From assembly GCF_947498005.1 (NCBI RefSeq), contig NZ_CANMIW010000001.1:1-64000 (forward strand): a stretch of 64,000 nt of DNA, written 5' to 3'. Shown one piece after another: positions 33,236 to 42,081 of this stretch (positions within the stretch are counted from its first letter, which is position 1; each line of letters begins with the position of its first letter). Source of the stretch: an uncultured Winogradskyella sp. (GTDB taxonomy: Bacteria > Bacteroidota > Bacteroidia > Flavobacteriales > Flavobacteriaceae). The notes under the pieces are model-generated. The model made no database searches. It was not told the origin of the DNA and worked only from the letters and a program-made list of their open reading frames with translations. The position numbers and the translations under genes were made by a program.

Positions 33236-33265
33236 TGCTCCTCTTCTTAGGCTCGAACTAAGGAC
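33236..33265 (-). repeat. att repeat, right copy
   Basis: This is the 30-base 3' part of the intact tRNA-Asn, identical to 19046-19075. It is the target and boundary of the integrative element. Confidence 0.9.
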
Positions 33266-33311
33266 CCTCTGATTAACAGTCAGATGCTCTAACCAACTGA
33301 GCTAAAGAGGA
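33238..33311 (-). tRNA. tRNA-Asn(GTT)
   Basis: The cloverleaf is complete: acceptor TCCTCTT with AAGAGGA, D stem GCTC/GAGC, anticodon arm TCTGA-CTGTTAA-TCAGA giving anticodon GTT, and T stem CTTAG-TTCGAGC-CTAAG, with discriminator G. CCA is not encoded. The 3' end is supplied by the integrated element. Confidence 0.97.
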
Positions 33312-33406
33312 AGGTTATTTTTCGCGTTAGCGAGCGCAAATATAAATCATTTTTTTGATTCCTACCAAATGAAATAATATTTTTTTCATGTTAAAATGAA
33401 AAAAAT

Positions 33407-34750
33407 TTAATCTGTTATCGCTTTGAAGATATCATTTCCGTTCGCAAACAATACTAAAGCGATTAAAATAAAGAATCCAACCATTTGTGCACGCTCTAAA
33501 AACTTCTCACTTGGTTTTTTACCTGAAATCATTTCGTATAGTAAAAACATCACATGTCCACCATCTAATGCTGGTATAGGCAGTAAATTAAGTATCGCTA
33601 ACATTACTGATAAAAAAGCTGTTAATCCCCAAAAATAAGACCAACTCCATACCGGAGAAAACTGATCGTATATGGCTTTAAATCCTCCCAAGCCTTTATA
33701 AGCACCAGTTTTAGGATTAAATATCGCTTTTAATTGATCAAAGTAGTTTGTTATAGTTTTAGTAAACTTACGTCCACCAGCACCAAAACTTTCTCCAAAA
33801 GTGTATTCCTTTCTAAATACTTCAAAATAGCCTAATTCGTCAAATCTTGAAGCGTTATAACCTGGTCTAATTCCAAATTTACCTTCTGCATCTAACATTA
33901 ATTCTTTATTAACTACAGAATTATCTTTCTTTAGAACTTCAACCATTACGGTTTGGTTACTTAAATTTTTAGTGAATTCTTCAACTTGATCAAAGTAGGT
34001 TAACTCTTTTCCGTTAATACTTTTTATAATATCACCTTGTACTAATCCTTTATTTACATTTAATGAGGTATCTGCTACCTTATCTACCATAAAAGGCATT
34101 CTAAACTCAAAATTAAGTTTGCTTTTACTAGATGAGTATTGACCTAAAAAGTCTTCTGGCAATGTAATTACTTTCTCCTCGCCTGCTCTATTAATTGTAA
34201 TTGTTTCTGCACTTATTAAATTATAACCAATATCAGAGTCGTTTATAATTGGTGTATCATTTATAACTAAAACTTTATCGCCTGTTTTAAAACCTATATC
34301 TAATAACGCAGGATTATCTATCCAATAACCATCTTTTAAGCTATCTACTTTTACATCTGCATCGCCATAAACAAAAGACATTGCTACATAAATAACATAT
34401 GCCAAAATAAAATTAACGGTAACACCACCTAACATTATAATGAGTCGCTGCCAAGCTGGTTTAGAACGAAATTCCCATGGTTGTGGAGGCAATGCCATTT
34501 GCTCCTTATCCATACTTTCGTCTATCATTCCGGCGATTTTCACATAACCACCAAGTGGTAACCAACCAATGCCATAAACGGTATCTCCTATTTTCTTTTT
34601 GAAAAGTGAAAATTTAACATCAAAAAAGAGGTAAAATTTTTCAACTTTAGTTTTAAAAAGTTTAGCAGGTATAAAGTGCCCAAGCTCGTGCAAAACAATA
34701 AGCAAAGACAAACTAAGTAAGAATTGAGATATTTTTATTATAAATTCCAT
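33407..34750 (-). CDS. rseP: RseP-type site-2 protease
   Basis: This 447-residue membrane protease has HELGH at residues 21-25 in the first helix, PDZ-like regions in the middle (GDKVLVINDTPI and GDIIKSINGKEL) and the second metal site LLPIPALDGGH near residue 392. The family cleaves anti-sigma factors and signal-peptide remnants within the inner membrane. The length is typical. No sigma factor gene is next to it. Confidence 0.95.
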   Translation of the reverse strand: MEFIIKISQFLLSLSLLIVLHELGHFIPAKLFKTKVEKFYLFFDVKFSLFKKKIGDTVYGIGWLPLGGYVKIAGMIDESMDKEQMALPPQPWEFRSKPAWQRLIIMLGGVTVNFILAYVIYVAMSFVYGDADVKVDSLKDGYWIDNPALLDIGFKTGDKVLVINDTPIINDSDIGYNLISAETITINRAGEEKVITLPEDFLGQYSSSKSKLNFEFRMPFMVDKVADTSLNVNKGLVQGDIIKSINGKELTYFDQVEEFTKNLSNQTVMVEVLKKDNSVVNKELMLDAEGKFGIRPGYNASRFDELGYFEVFRKEYTFGESFGAGGRKFTKTITNYFDQLKAIFNPKTGAYKGLGGFKAIYDQFSPVWSWSYFWGLTAFLSVMLAILNLLPIPALDGGHVMFLLYEMISGKKPSEKFLERAQMVGFFILIALVLFANGNDIFKAITD

Positions 34751-34842
34751 GTAATTTTTTTCAAAATGCGATTCGCAAAAGTAAGGTATTTATATCAAAA
34801 GAAAAGCCTATTTAATTGACATAAATTTTTAGAGTTTCAACT

Positions 34843-36777
34843 CTAATTTTTAATAATACGTTTGTTAATTATCTGATCTTCCGTTTGAAACTGAATAAAC
34901 AATAAACCAGAGGCTAAAGCATTTAAATCTAATTGTGACTTCCAACTATCTTCAAGTATTAATTGCCCTAAACTATTATATATTTTAATACGTTTTACAT
35001 CAACAGACTCTGGTTTTAAAAAATTTACTACTGATGATGTTGGACTTGGATAAACCGAAATATCATTATTAATAGCATAGTCTAACGTACTTAAAGTAGA
35101 CGTATTGTTTTTTGAAATAAGATGTGCATCTGGATCTACCAACACATCTTGAATGGTAAAATTTACTGTTTCTAAAAACTGTTGATTGTTAACCGTATGA
35201 TCTAATACAATATCTAAAGTTTCACCCAATGTACCCAAAACCCTTATAGGTAAACCTGCTTCAAAAAACGAAACTGATGCATGGCTTTGCGTTTGTGACA
35301 CAATAAGATTGAGTTGATTTCCGTCTTGATCCCAATCGACACTATAACTTGGATAACCTTGGTTGTATAGCCAATCATCAAAAAACTCATCTAATGTTTC
35401 ACCAGTAGATAATTCCATAACATCAATAAAATCTTGTGTTTTAGCATAATCGAAAGCCAAATCTGGTTCGGCTAAATAATCTTGTAAGCCTTGATAAAAA
35501 TTGGCATCTCCTAACTGACGCCTTAGCATATGCAAAACCATAGCACCTTTACTATAACTTAAACGACTATTAAAAATCCTACCTACTAAAGTGGTATCTT
35601 GATCTGTGAGATAAACTGCGCCTCCTGGTTGCGATGTAATACTATTAACGGTTTGTTGCCTCCAGTTAGTAAAACTAGCTTCGCCATCTAAATCTTCAAT
35701 CACCAACGCAGCCAAATACGTAGCAAAACCTTCATTTAACCAAATATCCTTCCAACTACCACAGGTAATTTTATTTCCAAACCATTGATGTGCTAATTCA
35801 TGTGCAATTAAACCTCTACTAAATGAGCCCATAAAGGAAATAGTGGTATGTTCCATACCTCCTCCCCAGCCAAATTGTGCATGACCATATTTTTCGTCCG
35901 CAAAAGGGTATTCTTCAAACAAATTTGTGAAAATATCCATTATATCTACAGTAATTTCGGTACTTGCCTGTGCACTCACCAAACTTTCTGGGTAGACGTA
36001 ATTTATAATTTCAAAAGGATTTCCGTTGTTAGGAACTTGGTGTGAATACACTTCATAGTTGGTAACAGCAAATGCAATTAAATAAGCGGGAATGAGATGC
36101 TTATGCTTAAAACGAGTGGTTTTTTCGGAATTCTGCGTTTCTTGGCTAATTTCTAATCCGTTTGAAGCCACGACATAACTTTCATTGCTAGCATTAAATT
36201 CTGGCGTTGTTACATATATATCTACAGAATCTATTTTATCTATTAAATCTTGTTTACAAGGCCACCAACCTTTTGCTCCATAAGGTTCTGAAAGGGTCCA
36301 CATTATAGGATCTCCATTATGTGTAGTTTGCTCAAAAGACCCAAAACCTGAACTTATAGGATTACCTGAATAACTTACCGATAAAGAGTCTAAAACACCC
36401 AAAGCTTGCGTAGCAGGCAATGTAATTATTAATTCATCATTGGCATTTTGCTCAAAGTTTAAACTATTACCACGTTGCACAACTTGAGACACTATCATGT
36501 TATCAGCCAAATCAAATGTTATTGTTGTAATGGCTTCTTTGGCTTCAAAATAAGTAGTGACTTCTCCATCAATCTGAGAAACTGAAGGATCTACATTAAG
36601 CTCTAATCTATGATATTTTACGTCGTAATTCCCAGTATTTGCATTTTGGCTATTCAGCATTTGACTTAATGCCAAATTAGCTTCAGAAGATCGAATTGCA
36701 TTTAACGTCTCATGATAATCTTGAGCATTAATTTGCAATGCAAACATTAGGAATAAGCACCCTAAAAATCGTTTCAT
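34843..36777 (-). CDS. M1 aminopeptidase with type IX sorting domain
   Basis: I choose the start at 36777 (MKRFLGCLFLMF, signal peptide, 644 residues) over MCIM three codons earlier. The catalytic domain has GGGMEH, the HELAHQWFGN zinc motif (H near 326) and the downstream NEGFATYLA. The C-terminus from about residue 563 (SVYPSPTSSVVNFL to INKRIIKN) is a T9SS type A sorting domain, so the enzyme is delivered to the cell surface or secreted. Confidence 0.93.
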   Translation of the reverse strand: MKRFLGCLFLMFALQINAQDYHETLNAIRSSEANLALSQMLNSQNANTGNYDVKYHRLELNVDPSVSQIDGEVTTYFEAKEAITTITFDLADNMIVSQVVQRGNSLNFEQNANDELIITLPATQALGVLDSLSVSYSGNPISSGFGSFEQTTHNGDPIMWTLSEPYGAKGWWPCKQDLIDKIDSVDIYVTTPEFNASNESYVVASNGLEISQETQNSEKTTRFKHKHLIPAYLIAFAVTNYEVYSHQVPNNGNPFEIINYVYPESLVSAQASTEITVDIMDIFTNLFEEYPFADEKYGHAQFGWGGGMEHTTISFMGSFSRGLIAHELAHQWFGNKITCGSWKDIWLNEGFATYLAALVIEDLDGEASFTNWRQQTVNSITSQPGGAVYLTDQDTTLVGRIFNSRLSYSKGAMVLHMLRRQLGDANFYQGLQDYLAEPDLAFDYAKTQDFIDVMELSTGETLDEFFDDWLYNQGYPSYSVDWDQDGNQLNLIVSQTQSHASVSFFEAGLPIRVLGTLGETLDIVLDHTVNNQQFLETVNFTIQDVLVDPDAHLISKNNTSTLSTLDYAINNDISVYPSPTSSVVNFLKPESVDVKRIKIYNSLGQLILEDSWKSQLDLNALASGLLFIQFQTEDQIINKRIIKN

Positions 36778-36863
36778 AATACACACTTTTTAATGTTAAA
36801 AATAAAGCTTTTATTGAGATTGGGTCGTATTTTTGCAGCTCAACTTTCTATAATACTTGCAAA

Positions 36864-37544
36864 ATGTCGTTTCTTTCTTTTTTTAAAGGCTATAAAAACT
36901 TCGGAATCTTCTTTTCTATACTTTGTATAATTATTATTGCTATTATATACAATGTTTTAAATGTAAAGCAGCCATTACCAATTTATCAACCTGGAAAGGT
37001 TAATGCGGAATTAGTTGATAGCACTATTCAGCACCAATTAAAATATCATAAAATTGCTGATTTTAGTTTAACCAATCAAAACGGTAAAACGATTACGCAA
37101 GACGATTATAAAGACAAAATATATGTCGCAGATTTCTTTTTTACAACTTGCCAAACTATTTGCCCAATAATGACTAAAAACATGGAGCAAATTCAAAAGG
37201 AAATTATAAATGATGATGATATTATGTTACTGTCACATACTGTAACACCTCAAATAGACAGTGTTGCTCAACTAAAAAAGTATGCTTTAGAAAAAGGCGT
37301 TATTGACCGTAAATGGAATTTAGTAACAGGCGACAAAAAACATATTTATGAATTAGCAAGAAAAAGTTATTTAGCTGTAAAAACAGATGGTAATGGCGAT
37401 AAGTACGATATGATTCATACTGAAAACTTTATGCTCATTGATAAAAAGCGCCAAATTAGAGGTATTTATGATGGCACAAATACTGAAGATATAGAACGCC
37501 TTTTAGACGATATTGAAACCCTAAAGGACTTTGACAAATCATAA
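36864..37544 (+). CDS. SCO1/SenC family protein
   Basis: This 226-residue protein has an N-terminal anchor helix (about residues 13-32), then a thioredoxin-like domain with TTCQTICPIM (C96 and C100) and a distal His near residue 184 (DMIHTENF), the three copper ligands of SCO proteins. It delivers copper to cytochrome oxidase CuA or acts as a thiol reductant. A -7 box TATTTTTG lies at 36828-36835. It is divergent from the M1 peptidase. Confidence 0.92.
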   Translation: MSFLSFFKGYKNFGIFFSILCIIIIAIIYNVLNVKQPLPIYQPGKVNAELVDSTIQHQLKYHKIADFSLTNQNGKTITQDDYKDKIYVADFFFTTCQTICPIMTKNMEQIQKEIINDDDIMLLSHTVTPQIDSVAQLKKYALEKGVIDRKWNLVTGDKKHIYELARKSYLAVKTDGNGDKYDMIHTENFMLIDKKRQIRGIYDGTNTEDIERLLDDIETLKDFDKS

Positions 37545-37602
37545 AATACTATAAAGCTGTTAAATATTTATAATCTCGTTTTATACACTAATAAATTTCG
37601 CT

Positions 37603-37610
37603 TACTTTTG
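37603..37610 (+). promoter_or_regulatory. -7 element for the feo operon
   Basis: TACTTTTG fits the Bacteroidota -7 consensus TAnnTTTG, with a T-rich stretch about 20 bases upstream (near 37579). It precedes feoA by about 31 bases. I see no clear Fur-type palindrome. Confidence 0.5.
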
Positions 37611-37641
37611 CTTCTTTAAAACTATTCTAAATAAGCAAAGG

Positions 37642-37869
37642 TTGACATTAGCAGAATTAAAACGAGGACAACAAGGCATCATTACAGATGTGTCTTCAAT
37701 TCATATTCCATTAAAACTTCTCGAAATGGGTTGCTTACCTGGTAATTCAGTTAAACTAGTACAAGTTGCACCATTTGCGGACCCAATGTATCTCAACATC
37801 AATGGCACGCATTTAGCAATCAGAAAAGAAACTGCTATTCACATCACAATTGAAACGATAGATGAGTAA
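37642..37869 (+). CDS. feoA: FeoA
   Basis: The frame begins at a TTG (37642). The 75 residues are the SH3-like FeoA domain (GQQGIITDVSS, PLKLLEMGCLPGNSVKLV, and ending in the RKETAIHI segment). It is a cytosolic partner of the FeoB iron transporter. The gene overlaps feoB by eight bases. Confidence 0.9.
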   Translation: MTLAELKRGQQGIITDVSSIHIPLKLLEMGCLPGNSVKLVQVAPFADPMYLNINGTHLAIRKETAIHITIETIDE

Positions 37870-39964
37870 GCAGATTAACGTTGCATTAATAGGAAACCCA
37901 AACACCGGCAAAACCTCTGTTTTTAATGCCTTAACCGGTTTGAATCAGAAGGTTGGAAATTATCCTGGTATTACCGTTGAAAAGAAAGAAGGTATCTGCA
38001 AATTACCTAGAGGTTTAAAAGCTCATATCATTGATTTGCCAGGAACTTATAGTCTTAACGCATCTTCACTTGATGAAAATGTGGTTATAGAATTACTTCT
38101 TAATAAGAATGATAAGGATTATCCAGACGTAGCTGTTGTGGTCAGTGATGTTGAAAATTTAAAACGAAACTTACTTTTATTTACGCAAATTAAAGATTTA
38201 GAGATTCCGACAATCTTAGTCATTAATATGGCGGACAGAATGGAGTACAAAGGTATATCTGTAGACATTCCTTATTTACAAGACCAATTAAAAACTAAAA
38301 TTGCTCTTATAAGTACAAGAAAAAATAAGGGAATAGAGTACTTAAAAGAACTGGTAACAAATTACAAAGAGCTAACAACTGAACCTTGTTTAGACGCTTC
38401 TGTTATAGACGAAACATATTTTAACAACTTAAGAAAAGCATTCCCTAACCAACTATTATACAAATTATGGTTAGTTATTACACAAGATGTCAATTTTGGA
38501 AAAACGGATAGAGCTACTTTTGATAAAGTTGAAGATTTTAAAACTAAATCTAAAACAGATTTAAAACGACTTCAGCAAAAAGAAACTATAAAGCGTTATC
38601 AGTTTATAAACGAAACTTTAAAGAAAGGACAAACTATTGACCTTAAATCTGCAAAGGATTTACGTATAAAATTAGACAGAATCTTAACGCATAAAGTTTG
38701 GGGATATGTAATTTTTGCTGCTATCCTATTACTAATTTTTCAAGCGATTTACGACTGGTCTAGTATTCCAATGGATTTTATTGATGGAGCTTTTGCCTCA
38801 TTAAGTGAGTGGACGAAAAACACATTGCCAGAAGGAGCATTTACCAATTTGTTGGCAGAAGGTATAATTTCTGGACTTGGTGGTGTGGTTATTTTTATTC
38901 CACAGATTGCCTTCCTATTTCTTTTCATTTCAATATTGGAAGAAAGTGGTTATATGAGCCGTGTTGTATTCTTAATGGATAGAATAATGCGTCGTTTTGG
39001 ACTAAGTGGTAAAAGTGTTGTGCCCTTAATTTCTGGTACTGCATGTGCAATTCCCGCGATTATGGCAACACGAAACATTGAAAGCTGGAAAGAACGCTTA
39101 ATTACCATTTTAGTAACGCCATTTACTACTTGTGCTGCGAGATTACCTGTGTATTTAATAATTATTGCTTTAGTTATTCCTGAAGGCCGGTTTTTAGGTG
39201 TGATAAGCTACCAAGCATTAACTTTAATGCTGTTATACCTTATTGGTTTTGGAACTGCTGTTGGCTCTGCTTGGATTTTAAATAAAGTTTTAAAAATGAA
39301 AAGCAAAACGTTTTTCGTTGTAGAAATGCCTAATTACAAGTTGCCACTTTTAAAAAATGTTGCCCTTACGGTTTTAGAAAAAACAAAAGCTTTTGTCTTC
39401 GGTGCTGGTAAAATTATATTAGCCATATCTATTGTCTTATGGTTTTTAGCATCTTATGGACCTGGAGACAATTTTAATAATGCAGAAGCTATCGTAACTG
39501 AACACTATGCTTCAGAAAATTTAAACGAAGAAGAATTAGAACAAAAAATCGCATCTCATAAACTAGAACACTCGTTTATTGGTATAGCAGGCCATGCTAT
39601 AGAACCTGTTATTAGACCTTTAGGTTATGATTGGAAAATCGGTATTGCCATTGTGAGTTCTTTTGCCGCACGCGAAGTGTTTGTTGGTACTCTAGCAACC
39701 ATTTATAGTGTTGGCAGTGATGAGGAAGAAACAATAAAGAATAGAATGGCTGGTGAAGTAAATCCTATTCTAGGAGGACCTTTATTTAATTTTGCTTCTG
39801 GTATTTCGCTATTATTATTTTACGCATTTGCTATGCAATGCATGAGTACGTTGGCTATTGTAAAACGAGAGACAAACTCTTGGAAATGGCCAGTTTATCA
39901 GTTAGTAATTATGAGTAGTTTTGCTTATCTTGTAGCATTGATAGCTTTTCAAGTATTAAAATAA
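37862..39964 (+). CDS. feoB: FeoB ferrous iron transporter
   Basis: The 700-residue protein has an N-terminal GTPase with G1 GNPNTGKTS (residues 10-18), G3 DLPG and G4 NMAD, followed by a membrane domain with the conserved SGTACAIPA and FTTCAARLPVY segments. It imports Fe2+ from the periplasm. The length is normal, and it is coupled to feoA and followed by a short Cys-rich membrane protein. Confidence 0.97.
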   Translation: MSKQINVALIGNPNTGKTSVFNALTGLNQKVGNYPGITVEKKEGICKLPRGLKAHIIDLPGTYSLNASSLDENVVIELLLNKNDKDYPDVAVVVSDVENLKRNLLLFTQIKDLEIPTILVINMADRMEYKGISVDIPYLQDQLKTKIALISTRKNKGIEYLKELVTNYKELTTEPCLDASVIDETYFNNLRKAFPNQLLYKLWLVITQDVNFGKTDRATFDKVEDFKTKSKTDLKRLQQKETIKRYQFINETLKKGQTIDLKSAKDLRIKLDRILTHKVWGYVIFAAILLLIFQAIYDWSSIPMDFIDGAFASLSEWTKNTLPEGAFTNLLAEGIISGLGGVVIFIPQIAFLFLFISILEESGYMSRVVFLMDRIMRRFGLSGKSVVPLISGTACAIPAIMATRNIESWKERLITILVTPFTTCAARLPVYLIIIALVIPEGRFLGVISYQALTLMLLYLIGFGTAVGSAWILNKVLKMKSKTFFVVEMPNYKLPLLKNVALTVLEKTKAFVFGAGKIILAISIVLWFLASYGPGDNFNNAEAIVTEHYASENLNEEELEQKIASHKLEHSFIGIAGHAIEPVIRPLGYDWKIGIAIVSSFAAREVFVGTLATIYSVGSDEEETIKNRMAGEVNPILGGPLFNFASGISLLLFYAFAMQCMSTLAIVKRETNSWKWPVYQLVIMSSFAYLVALIAFQVLK

Positions 39965-39966
39965 AT

Positions 39967-40107
39967 ATGAACATAATAATTCAAAACATATTAGTCTTTA
40001 CCGCATTAGCAATTGCTCTAATGTTTTTAATACGCAAGTTTGTCTGGACTCCTAAGGCGAAACCTTCTAAATCTTGTGGTGGAGATGATGGTTGTGGTTG
40101 CCATTAA
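39967..40107 (+). CDS. FeoB-associated Cys-rich membrane protein
   Basis: The ATG at 39967 opens a 46-residue frame with one membrane helix (about 5-25) and a Cys-rich end CGGDDGCGCH. This is the usual short partner of FeoB in Bacteroidota. It starts two bases after the feoB stop. Confidence 0.85.
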   Translation: MNIIIQNILVFTALAIALMFLIRKFVWTPKAKPSKSCGGDDGCGCH

Positions 40108-40141
40108 AATGGTTCAACAGATGAAATCTAACACTTAAAGT

Positions 40142-40372
40142 TTGTCAATTCTACTGATACTTATTGCTTACTATTTTGATTTCAAATCAAATCGACCTAC
40201 ATTCTTAAAAGATCTTTCGAGCGGAATAATTGTTTGTGTCTTACTTGGCATTTCAGCACTTGCATTTGTAAGTCTATTTAATCTTACAATTGTACATGGC
40301 ATCTTCTATTTAGGCGTAGAAATTATACTCGTTTTTGTTATTAAAGCGTGGATTAATAGTAAGAGTAATTGA
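40142..40372 (+). CDS. Small hydrophobic membrane protein, 76 residues
   Basis: The frame begins at a TTG and has about three hydrophobic segments with a short loop after the first. It follows the Feo genes by 34 bases. No family is recognised, and the start is uncertain. It may be an accessory of the Feo unit. Confidence 0.4.
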   Translation: MSILLILIAYYFDFKSNRPTFLKDLSSGIIVCVLLGISALAFVSLFNLTIVHGIFYLGVEIILVFVIKAWINSKSN

Positions 40373-40390
40373 ACTTACAGAAAGTAAAGA

Positions 40391-41203
40391 TTATTTCTCA
40401 ATAAAACCCTTTGGTATATCAAAAGCATTAGGTGCCGTTTTTACAAATTTTGCACTTCTAATCGTTGCATCACCAATAACTTTGCCTAAACCATTTGTGC
40501 TAGACCACTCGTAAAATTCCCAATTATGAGCAACTGGTATGCCATCGATCATTTTAAAATTAGAATAACCAATAGCATGCGGATCTGCCTCTGCTGCTTC
40601 TGTAGACTTATTAACTGTCACTATGTAGGCCACATAATCAATTAAATTAGTTTTAGGATCACTATAAACAATGTACCAATCATCTGGTGCATCACCTGTA
40701 TTGGCTTTAAAGGTTAAACGTTGAGAATTATAAGTTTTATTATTAAGCTCTGCAGATTCTACGTCAGACCAAATAGTACCTTGGTCATTTAATTTATTAG
40801 GAAATAATAAAAAGTACATCCATGTATAGGCATCAAAACGTGCTGCTTTTGCATTTTTAAGATCTGCTGAATGAAATACTTTTGCACCATCATAATATAT
40901 AGAAGAACCGTCTTTTAATTCTATTTTACCTTTGGTAGAATTCGTTAGATAGGTCATTTTAGCATCTAAACGCACATTGCCTCCAAAACTGATAACCATA
41001 TCTACTTCAATGGCATCATGAGACAAAAAGTTGTCTTTTTTGTAAGCTTCCTCTATAGTTTCTGTAGCCGATAACTTCTTTTCCGCTACAGATTCAATAA
41101 CAGGTGTTTCTAATTCTGGTGTAGCTTTATTTTCTTCTTTACAGCTCGTAGAAATTACTAATAACAAAAAACAGACTAGACTAGACTTAAGGATGGTTGA
41201 CAT
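40391..41203 (-). CDS. Lipoprotein, DUF6503-like, 270 residues
   Basis: The start has a lipoprotein signal (LVCFLLLVISTSC, lipobox STSC), then a Glu-rich linker and a beta-rich domain of about 200 residues (VDMVISFGGNVRLDAKMTYL, then AHNWEFYEWSS). It looks like the LolA-type beta fold used by outer-membrane lipoprotein carriers in this group; assignment to DUF6503 is from memory. It shares an intergenic gap with the DtxR gene. Confidence 0.7.
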   Translation of the reverse strand: MSTILKSSLVCFLLLVISTSCKEENKATPELETPVIESVAEKKLSATETIEEAYKKDNFLSHDAIEVDMVISFGGNVRLDAKMTYLTNSTKGKIELKDGSSIYYDGAKVFHSADLKNAKAARFDAYTWMYFLLFPNKLNDQGTIWSDVESAELNNKTYNSQRLTFKANTGDAPDDWYIVYSDPKTNLIDYVAYIVTVNKSTEAAEADPHAIGYSNFKMIDGIPVAHNWEFYEWSSTNGLGKVIGDATIRSAKFVKTAPNAFDIPKGFIEK

Positions 41204-41325
41204 AAAAAAAAATTTTATAAATTGAATTCACTCCAAAACTAGAGCGTAATTGGTAGATTAACGTTTAACCTTCCCTATTTTAAGAGAATTTTAGCTTTTA
41301 CAATAATATCAAAAGTAGTTTTAGA

Positions 41326-41982
41326 CTAAATTTTCTTTAGGTAAAGATTCTTAGCAACATTTTGAGAAACCACAATTTCACAATCTTCTATCTCTATTTT
41401 TAAAGAATTGTCATAGGGTTCTTTATGCAATATGGTAATATTGGTACCCAATGCAATTTTGTTACTGTCTAAATATTTTAGAAAACTAGAAGAACTATCA
41501 TCTACACCAACACATTTATATTTAGAACCCACTTCTGCTTGTGCTAAAATTATCTTTTCTATATGTTGAAACTTCCCTTCTTTATCTGGAATAGGATCTC
41601 CATGCGGATCATGCTTAGGGAATTCTAAAAAAGCATCTAATTGATTAATCAATTTTTCAGATTTAATATGTTCTAGATGTTCTGCTACTTCATGGACTTC
41701 ATCCCAAGAAAAATTCAGCTTTTCTACTAGAAATACTTCCCAAAGCCGATGTTTTCTAATAATATTAACAGCAACGTGTCTTCCTAAATCAGTTAATGTA
41801 ACACCTTGGTATTTCTTATAATCTGCATATTTTTTTTCGGATAGTTTTTTTACCATGTCAGTAACAGAAGACGCTTTAGTATTCATAGCTACTGCAATTG
41901 CGTTTGTATTTACAGATGTACTACCATTACTTCCTAAATGGTAAATCTCTTTAATATAATTCTCTTCCGTTAGTGTTATCAT
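41326..41982 (-). CDS. DtxR/MntR-family metal-dependent repressor
   Basis: This 218-residue protein has an N-terminal winged helix (about 1-60: ENYIKEIYHLG, and MVKKLSEKKYADYKKYQGVTLTD), a metal-binding dimerisation domain (HRLWEVFLVEKLNFSWDEVHEVAEHLEH) and a C-terminal FeoA-like domain. It is transcribed away from a TonB receptor and a metal ABC importer; a perfect palindrome at 42031-42050 lies between. It probably represses these genes when Mn or Fe is plentiful. Confidence 0.93.
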   Translation of the reverse strand: MITLTEENYIKEIYHLGSNGSTSVNTNAIAVAMNTKASSVTDMVKKLSEKKYADYKKYQGVTLTDLGRHVAVNIIRKHRLWEVFLVEKLNFSWDEVHEVAEHLEHIKSEKLINQLDAFLEFPKHDPHGDPIPDKEGKFQHIEKIILAQAEVGSKYKCVGVDDSSSSFLKYLDSNKIALGTNITILHKEPYDNSLKIEIEDCEIVVSQNVAKNLYLKKI

Positions 41983-42030
41983 AAATTTCTAGTGTTATGC
42001 AAATATAGAAAAGATATATTTCTCAATATA

Positions 42031-42050
42031 TTTTTAGACTAGTCTAAAAA
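42031..42050. promoter_or_regulatory. DtxR-type operator
   Basis: TTTTTAGACTAGTCTAAAAA is a perfect 20-bp palindrome. It sits where the -33 region of the receptor promoter would be, just before a -7 box TAAATTTG (42057-42064), and 49 bases from the start of the repressor gene, so one site can control both directions. Confidence 0.8.
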
Positions 42051-42081
42051 TTATTTTAAATTTGCGTAAAAATATTATACA

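Larger units (their letters stand above)
19046..33265. mobile_element. Integrative element in tRNA-Asn with defence genes
   Basis: The unit is about 14.2 kb, bounded by the 30-bp direct repeat of the tRNA-Asn 3' end. The tyrosine integrase lies directly inside the intact tRNA end, as usual for tRNA-targeting elements. Nearly all genes run on the - strand. The cargo includes a type IIG-like restriction-modification enzyme, an FRG protein, an Abi_2 protein with a nearby structured RNA, two ATPases, a GIY-YIG protein and an XRE regulator. I see no relaxase, mating-pair or phage structural genes, so it would need a helper to transfer, like an integrative mobilisable element or a phage satellite. 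Confidence 0.85.
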
